Assembly: GCA_015501075.1 (NCBI GenBank)
Contig: JADNYJ010000308.1
Span: forward strand, 1 to 38,718
Reading direction: 5' to 3'
Source: Gymnopilus junonius
Lineage: Eukaryota; Basidiomycota; Agaricomycetes; Agaricales; Galerinaceae
Length of the DNA stretch: 38,718 nt
Shown: positions 32,614 through 38,718 of the stretch, piece after piece
Layout: each line of letters begins with the position of its first letter
Position numbering within the stretch: the first letter of the stretch is position 1
Made by a program: the position numbers and the translations under genes
The notes under the pieces: generated by a model
Seen by the model: only the letters and a program-made list of their open reading frames with translations
The model's database searches: none
What the model was told of the DNA's origin: nothing

Positions 32614-32960
32614 GATGAAAGAGTTTCGTGAGGAGTTGTGATGAAATCAGAGGGATATGGAGAGAAATATGTTTGAAATTATGGAGGAGGGCAGTGTGGT
32701 TCCGATGAATCTGATGGTCGACTGCCTCGAGTCGCAGGGAGATCAGGGGGCACACGTGATGTAGCTCTCATTTGATTCTCCAGTTCAAACTGGTTGACTC
32801 TTTCTCTGCATCTCTTGGGGAATTTAGGAGAAGGCTGCGGAGGCCAAGTTTCTAAATTCAACCAAGTACGTCCAAAAAATGCTTATACGGGTCGTTGCTA
32901 ACCTGAATTTCTAGAGCCTATACCATAGAAAAACGACTCCATGAAGCTTTGCGCTGGAAC
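32614..32960. promoter_or_regulatory. Divergent promoter region of TMA46 and D
   Basis: About 350 bp separate the start codons of TMA46 (-) and D (+). I see no clear TATA. The sequence around 32750 holds CACGTG (E-box-like). Confidence 0.4.
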
Positions 32961-35900
32961 ATGACTTTTGGAGTTCCTCTACTAAATCGATATGTTACAC
33001 GGCAAGTCTCCTCGCATGGAAGGCTTTCAAAACGCGTTGGACGCCTTAGACCTGGTTCCAAGACTTCCAACGACACTCGCGCGGTATCTACCCCTTCCGA
33101 CCTATGCTTCTTCCCTCCTTGACCCAAATAATTATCACAGGTAGTGGCAGTTCTCAGCAACAAACGTCAATCACCATTGTTAAAAACCCTCGATTCCCAG
33201 AAACTACGATCAAAGGATCGAGAAGTGTACGACTTTTCGGGGAAGCTATGGTCCCGCCTAACCGTCTCGATCGTGGGGTCCAAAGTCCCCTTGTACTACA
33301 ACAGAAGTCCTACGAATGATGCATGGCAGCGCCTCTTCCCTTTCAACACTGTTGGGGCACTGTATTATCACCCCCCGTCACCTGATACGCCGTTGTCTGC
33401 CTGGCCTCGCGTTGCCGGGATTCGGTTCCGCATAATGCACAATCTGGTACAGTTCGACGACGGCGAGGACCTCAAGTTGCCCAATGGCGATGTTTGGCAG
33501 ATTAATTTAGATAGATTGATCAGGCGGCTTATCTGAGGCCACTGCTTGAGAAATTGCAGAGGAGAAATTGGTGAAGAAAGGTGATGTCGCTTATTTCGGG
33601 AATGCCAGAGGGTGTCAACGAATAGTCCATTACCTCCCATTTATTCCCTCAACCCTCGAAGAATTCGATCATCGGGCCAGAAAGTGTTCTACCTCTCGGG
33701 GAGGCTAACAGCTAGCATTCACGTCGCGCCGGACAATTCATCCCACCAGACAACCATCCCTCTACACAACTCTACCCCTCTAGAAAACTCCATCCCACCA
33801 GCCAACTCCGTTTCACCATACAACTCCATCCCACCAGATGCTCCTACCCCACCCAAGAGCACAACCTGCACGATTCACTACCCATGTTCTCAAGCCTGAT
33901 GACAATGGATTCCCCCTTACACCGTCGGCGTACTATACTACTTCCAGCCGCCTGACAAGGTTTTTGAAGGTGGAATTCGCTTCCGCCTCATGTCCGACGT
34001 GTCAAAATTTGGCGACGGTGAGGACCTCAAGTTGCCTAATGGCGACGTCTGGCAGATCCCCTTGGTCAATCTGGCCACTCAGGCTGGTTGGAAACCCTTT
34101 CTTGAGAAACTGAAGAGGGAAAATTTGGTGGAGGAAGATGTTATCGCTGGTCTGATTAGAAATCATCGACCTATGATTCGTACCCTCGACCCTCGAAAAT
34201 TGCAGTTATCGGGTCAAGAAGTATTTGACTTGTCGGGGGGTACTACGCCACTGCCATTCACGTCCTACCAGATAACTCGACCCCACCCGACAACTCAGTC
34301 TGCTCCATTTTCTACCATAGAATTATTAAGGATGACAACCACAGATTCCCTCCCGGCACCGTCGGTGCACTGTATTACCATCTGCCTCCTCCTCACAACG
34401 TCAACGCTGGGGGTATCCGGTTCCGCCTCATGACTGACGTGTCGCAATTCGACTCTGGAGAGGATCTCAAGTTGCCCACTGGTGACGTCTGGCAGATCCC
34501 CACTGTACAGATTGGCCAATTGGGCTGGTTGGAAACCGGTTCTCCAGAAACTGGAGGATGAAAATTTAGTGGATGAGGGGGTTATCGCTGGTTTGACCAA
34601 CAAATGTGAATATGTAGTTCATACTCTTGACCCTCGAAAAATGCAATTGTCGCGTCAAGGAGTAATTGACCTGTCGGGGATACTACGCACTGCCGTTCAC
34701 GTCTTGCCAGATAACTCCACCCCACTTAACAACTCAACCTGCTCCATTTACTATCATAGAATTCTTAAGGATGACAACCACAGATTCCCTCCTGGCACCC
34801 GTCGGTGCACTATATTTCCATCCTCCGCCTCCTCATAATCCCAACGCTGGGGCATCCGGTTCCGTCTCATGGCTGACGTGGCACAATTCGACGACGGCGA
34901 GGATCTCAAATTGCCCAAGGGCACCGTCTGGCAGATCTCCTTGTTCAGATTGGCCACTCAGGCTGTCTGGAAGCCATTTCTTGAGAAATTGAAGACGGAA
35001 GACTTGGTGGAGGAAAAAGGTTATCCCTGATCTGATTAAAAATTATCAACCAATAGTTCATACCCTGGACCCTCACAAAATGCAATTGTCAGATCAAGAA
35101 GTATTCGATCTGTCGGGGATACTACACACTACTGTTCGCGTCCTGCCAGATGACCCCACTCCACATGGCAATTCAGCCTGTACCATCTACTACCATAAAT
35201 TTACCAAGATTGACAACCAAAGATTCCCTCCTGGCACTGTCGGTGCACTGTATTATCATCTGCCCCCTCATAATGCTGTCGCTGGCAGCATCCGGTTCCG
35301 CCTGATGGCTGACGTGTCACAATTCGACTCTGGCGAGGACCTCAAATTGCCCTCGGGCAGTGTCTGGCACATCCCGCTGCACAAACTCGTGATAGCCAGC
35401 GAATGGGAGCCGCTTCTGAGAGTTGTGAGGAAGGAATCACTGGTGGATGAGGCGGTTATCACTGGTTTGCAAAAGCTTTGGGATAAACCCCCTCTAAATT
35501 TCAATTACCATTACGAGCTGGGCCAGCCTTTTGTTATTGACTTGGAACACGCCACTATCACAAGGGGTTTTATAAACAGGTCAATGGCTCACTCCTTTTT
35601 TTGGAACTCCATCGAAAGAATGAAGAGATCCATGCGCGAGAGAACGAAAGTGTGGCAACCGTATAGCGGTGCGTTGAAATATCTTTTTTCCGATCTACGA
35701 GCTGTGAACTTAAAGCAATGATCCTTCACCTCACAGGTCGCTTCCTCGTCCGCTTGGAATTGTCGACAGTTTCACCCCCTTCTCAAGCCCCTGAACAAGG
35801 CCTGGTGTTCAGAGTGCTGGAGGTTTTAACACCTTTCCAGTGTCATGTCCTTCCTGAACATGATTTACTGGTGGATCCAGTTCCCGGCGAACTCCTTCAA

Positions 35901-36005
35901 CGACGCTCCATGAAAGCTGAAAATCCCGAGCCGTATTTCTATAGCCTGAAAAGTCGAAAGGATGGTGCGATTATCGCTGCATTTGCTGGCATATCCTTGT
36001 CGTAG
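32961..36005 (+). pseudogene. Family member D with five domain copies, many frame breaks
   Basis: The leader exon 32961..33083 (MTFGVPLLNRYVTRQ... SNDTRA) is followed by a 57-nt intron (GTATCT...CACAG) and a long exon 33141..35668. A last exon (35737..36005) follows an intron GTGCGT...CACAG. The leader joins in frame to LLKTLDSQKLRSKDREVYD. Five domain copies start near 33195, 33650, 34180, 34630 and 35065, each with the LDPRKMQLSGQEVFDLSG-type line, FPPGTVGALYYH, IRFRLM and DGEDLKLP motifs. Copy 5 and the tail (YELGQPFVIDLEHATI, last exon VRLELST to GAIIAAFAG) are intact. Copies 1-4 are broken by one-base shifts near 33530, 33910, 34240, 34500, 34800 and 35020, many beside C, G or A runs. 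It is homologous to C with two more copies. If the breaks are errors it would encode roughly 900 residues. Confidence 0.7.
33725..33875 (+). repeat. Pro/Asn/Ser short tandem repeat in D
   Basis: Between the start and core of domain copy 2 lies a run of units resembling (I/T)-P-x-x-N-S, for example TPLENSIPPANSVSPYNS. The other copies have a single PDNS(T)P unit at this position. This is a loop expansion by replication slippage. Confidence 0.65.
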
Positions 36006-36780
36006 CAGTTATTCAAGAACGGCAAGGTTTACCAATGGACCGTTCTATTCAGTGCTGATTATCTCGGAATTGAGACTATGACGGGATGCCCAGGCCAGCA
36101 TATCCCCTCGCTTTCGCAGCCGTAGAGAAATGGTTTACTACGCTTCTGCAGCATACCCCTCATCAAGCTCCGCTTGGCAGGTCGACTCTGGAAGTGCATT
36201 TTTTCTCCTTGTGAACATGTCTTCGACGATTTGCAGACGATATACAAGGAGGAACTGGCGCCGTCGATAGGGACCCTTGACCAAATGGCGATGCAGGGGT
36301 CTGCACATGTATACCATATTGATAGGACCTACGGTAGGGAGATGATTACTACTCGCTTCAAGCCTTAGCTTTTTCCTACATAACTTTCCTAATAAAAAAA
36401 AGAATATTCCCTTTTATGTTAAGCCCTCTTTTTCAGTCACCTAATGCCGCATTGTTTTTGCTTTACAGCTGGGAACTAATAAAGGTATATGCTTCCTTGT
36501 CGTGGCTCTTGATAGCGGGAGTTGTGACTAACGTGTGACAGAGGCTACCGTTGTGACTAGGCTCTTGAATTTCAATTTATCGCTCGATCCTACGTCTCGC
36601 TGGAGTAATTCATGCAAGTGGCCACAAAGGCCTCAACTCATTTCCTATACCCACTTGCTGCATAAGTAAAGTTTCTTCATTGAACTGACCGACTTCTGCT
36701 CACGGTCATTTCTGCGAAGAACCAAAATATTAACCCAAATTCTGAAGCTGAGGCCCAACTTATGAAGCCCGTATAGCAAG
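36006..36780. other. Spacer between D and E, nothing firmly recognised
   Basis: A 64-codon frame at 36174-36368 (MAGRLWKCIFSPC... RFKP) has no homologue elsewhere in the window. No CBM1 relic was found downstream of D, the same as for its partner C. Confidence 0.4.
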
Positions 36781-37947
36781 ATGACTTGCGCGCCAATTAC
36801 CCATCGGCATATTCTACAGCATCTTTCCAGGACGCCGAAGCTTTCAAATTTCCTTGGATGCATTCGACCTAGGCAACAAGGTGGCGGAGTTTGCTATGGT
36901 CATCGCTCTTTCTCGGTATCTATTCTTTCAAGTTCCATGTACCTCTTCCCCTGCTGTCCTAACCCGAATCGTTTGAGTAGGCATCATCCCTCAATATGAG
37001 CAAGCCGCCTTTGTCGCGGTTCATCCTGACGCTCGACCCCCATAAAATGCAACCGTTGGGTCAGCAAGTATACGACTTTTCGGGGAAGCTGTTTGTTGCA
37101 ATGAAGGTCCCATCAGAAAACAAGAAGGCCAGATTTCACTATGGTGGCACCCCTTATCAGAGGTTCCCTCCTGGCACTGTCGGCACAGTGTATTATCTCC
37201 AGCCACCGCCTGATAAGCCTTCCCTCGCGCTCACGGGAGGTATCCGTTTCCGCATCATGTCTGACGTGTCGCACTTCGATGACGGAGAAGACCTCAAGTT
37301 GCCAAATGGTAACATATGGCACATAATCGCGTACAATCTCATAAAAGCTCCTTGGAAGCCGCTTCTCTCGATAGCGAAGAAGGAGTCGCTGATAGATGAG
37401 GGTGTTGTTTCTGATATGCAAAACCTTGCAGGCCCATCCTATCAGCCCAGCACAGACAGCTTGCATTATGAGTTTGATCAACCTTTTATTCTTGACTTGG
37501 AGCACTCCTTCATCAGCAGGGTCTTTTTAAATCGGTCAACGATTCATCGATTTCTCTGGAATGTCCTTGAGGACATGTACCGGCCCAGGGGCAAGGAAAC
37601 AAAACCAACTCCTTGCCCCGTGTACACTGGTACGTTACGTCTGTATCCACTTACTTTTTTGCGTATGTTCAATCTGCGCAGGTCAATTGCTCGTCCGTTT
37701 CGAACTGTCGACACTTCTATCAGCCTCTAGAACCTCTACAGGGCCAAAAAAGTGTTTGGTACTCAGAGTGCTCGATGTTGTGACACCTTTCCAGCGTCTG
37801 GCCCCTCCAGAATACGATTTATTGGAAGAGCCAATTCCAGGCGGCCTTCTTATGCGGCGGTCAAGCAGAAGTACGAAGCTTGAACCACTTCTTTATAATT
37901 TGGAGGTCGGAAGGATGGAAGGATTATTGCTGAATTTGCTGGCATAG
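36781..37947 (+). CDS. Family member E (FPPGTVG/DGEDLKLP family), near-intact
   Basis: The model is join(36781..36915, 36981..37629, 37682..37947), 349 residues. The leader exon (MTCAPITHRHILQHLSRTPK ... GHRSFS) is joined by a 65-nt intron (GTATCT, CTAAC branch, GAGTAG) in frame to ASSLNMSKPPLSRFILTLDP. The core shows FPPGTVGTVYYLQPPPDKP, GGIRFRIMSDVSHF, DDGEDLKLPNGNIWHI and KKESLIDEGVVSD, then YEFDQPFILDLEHSFI. Exon 3 follows a 52-nt intron (GTACGT...CGCAG) and reads VRFELSTLLSAS, PPEYDLLEEPIPGG. A single-base deletion relative to B just after YNLE replaces the GRKDGRIIAEFAG end with VGRMEGLLLNLLA. It is closest to A and B, including about 200 bp upstream. An internal Met (36996) would give a leaderless 277-residue form. 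Confidence 0.75.
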
Positions 37948-38269
37948 CATGACCATAGTCCCTATGACGGCAACGTTACGCATACCTCCTAATTGGTGTC
38001 GCTCAGTTCAGTTGATGCACATCCGAAGAAAAGCTATCTACTTTTTCCTGCTATTACGATCATGCTTTAAATCGCATGGCCTCGGCTTTGGTAGGAGGGT
38101 ACGAATATGGTCCGTCTGGGGTTATATGATACGATATGACCGTCCTCAAGTTCAGAATAGTTCTTAGAATAGTCATCTGATTCTGAACCAGAAGCTCAAG
38201 AGCACCAGCACCAGATCAAGCTCAAGCCGTCAAGTCAAATACATTTCAGTCCAATCTTCAAACCTACGA

Positions 38270-38515
38270 ATGGTGTTCAAGCACTTCTTGGGTCATCGCC
38301 CTTATTCCTCCGGCGGTGGCTCAAGCACAGGAGTGGGATCAATGATCGCGTTTGCGCCACCACGATCACCTGCATCCAGTAGAACCCGTACATCTTGCAC
38401 TGTGGTCCTGTTCGTATTATGCTTTATCCTATTGCTTTGTTGTTGCTATCTTCTGCTATGGTAGAACTCAAGTCAATCATGTATTTCGCACCGCAGCCGC
38501 CGTTCCCACGTCGTT
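38270..38515 (+). pseudogene. Relic of CBM1 small secreted protein gene (next to E)
   Basis: An ATG opens MVFKHFLG. One base later the frame shifts, and the rest of the signal peptide (IALIPPAVAQAQEWDQ) reads in another frame and ends at TGA. The CGGIGYTG exon is absent, and the core exon survives as TCIQ-stop-NPYILHC. Same strand as E and about 320 bp downstream of it, with the CGTCTGGGGTTAT block between. Dead copy. Confidence 0.6.
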
Positions 38516-38530
38516 ATTCATGTATGTAAG

Positions 38531-38718
38531 GTAGGCGCAACTTTAATTCAGCACCTTATGTAATCGTATTACTAAGCGCCAAGAGCGGCCAAATCTACGA
38601 GTAGAAATTTTGAAAAAAAACTAGCAAAGACAAAAAATCAGTTGAAGGGTAGGTCACCTACAAAGACGACAACGACTAGGCATTGGATGTCCAAGATCGG
38701 TAAGTCGCAGTTGGTTCT
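38531..38718. other. Window end, nothing recognised
   Basis: Short AT-rich sequence without open frames or motifs. Confidence 0.4.

Larger units (their letters stand above)
36770..38530 (+). repeat. Duplicated block E plus CBM1, inverted relative to A and B blocks
   Basis: This block matches 20262 down to about 18600 (A block) and 22790 down to about 21140 (B block) in reverse orientation. Similarity covers the leader exon, both introns, the 3' spacer, the CBM1 promoter element and the CBM1 relic. The gene order and strand relation (family gene, then CBM1, same direction) are the same in all three, so the two-gene unit was duplicated as a whole. Confidence 0.7.

Noticed and set aside
38270..38464. 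ORF of 64 codons with a hydrophobic segment, first taken for a small membrane protein repeated three times
   Set aside because: Comparison with 26461-26930 shows the hydrophobic part is translated intron sequence of a frame-shifted CBM1 relic.

Overview
The window looks like nuclear DNA of a filamentous basidiomycete, most likely an agaricomycete. The signs are genes split by many short GT-AG introns (about 49-124 nt) with CTAAC/CTGAC-like branch sites, an F-box-like protein and a GDP-fucose transferase-like family of basidiomycete style, a tRNA-Gln with a 12-nt intron, and CBM1 cellulose-binding sequence. No bacterial operon, rRNA, CRISPR array or intact transposon was seen.

Layout. 1-6.9 kb is gene-poor. 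It holds a small dsRNA-binding-domain gene (2077-2429, +), two small tandem paralogues sharing a GNPEGVGM motif (2690-3160 and 3396-3689, -), a Pro/Ser-rich ORF (4087-4524, -) and tRNA-Gln(TTG) at 5744-5827. An F-box-like gene lies at 6995-8318 (+) and a Ser/Gln-rich protein of unknown function at 10494-11733 (+). A tandem pair of type II membrane, O-fucosyltransferase-like genes follows at 12752-14381 and 14893-16490 (+).

From 18.6 kb to the end the window is dominated by a locally amplified gene family of unknown function, called the FPPGTVG/DGEDLKLP family here after its motifs. Three members are on the minus strand (A 18997-20250, B 21598-22781, C 23557-25689) and two on the plus strand (D 32961-36005, E 36781-37947). 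The arrangement is mirror-like around three housekeeping genes: OPA3-like (27930-28962, -), the splicing factor CWC2 (29263-30650, +) and the ribosome-associated TMA46/ZC3H15 homologue (31036-32613, -). All five members have a separate first exon that joins in frame and encodes a basic, Ser/Arg-rich, presequence-like N-terminus, so the products may go to mitochondria. A, B and E carry one copy of the domain, C carries three and D five. Single-domain copies are each followed by a decayed copy of a small secreted CBM1 protein gene. A fourth CBM1 copy, upstream of C, is complete except for its start codon.

Sequence quality matters. D, C, A, E and also the single-copy TMA46 gene show one-base frame breaks, several in short homopolymers. 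Some apparent pseudogenes may therefore be uncorrected base-call indels.
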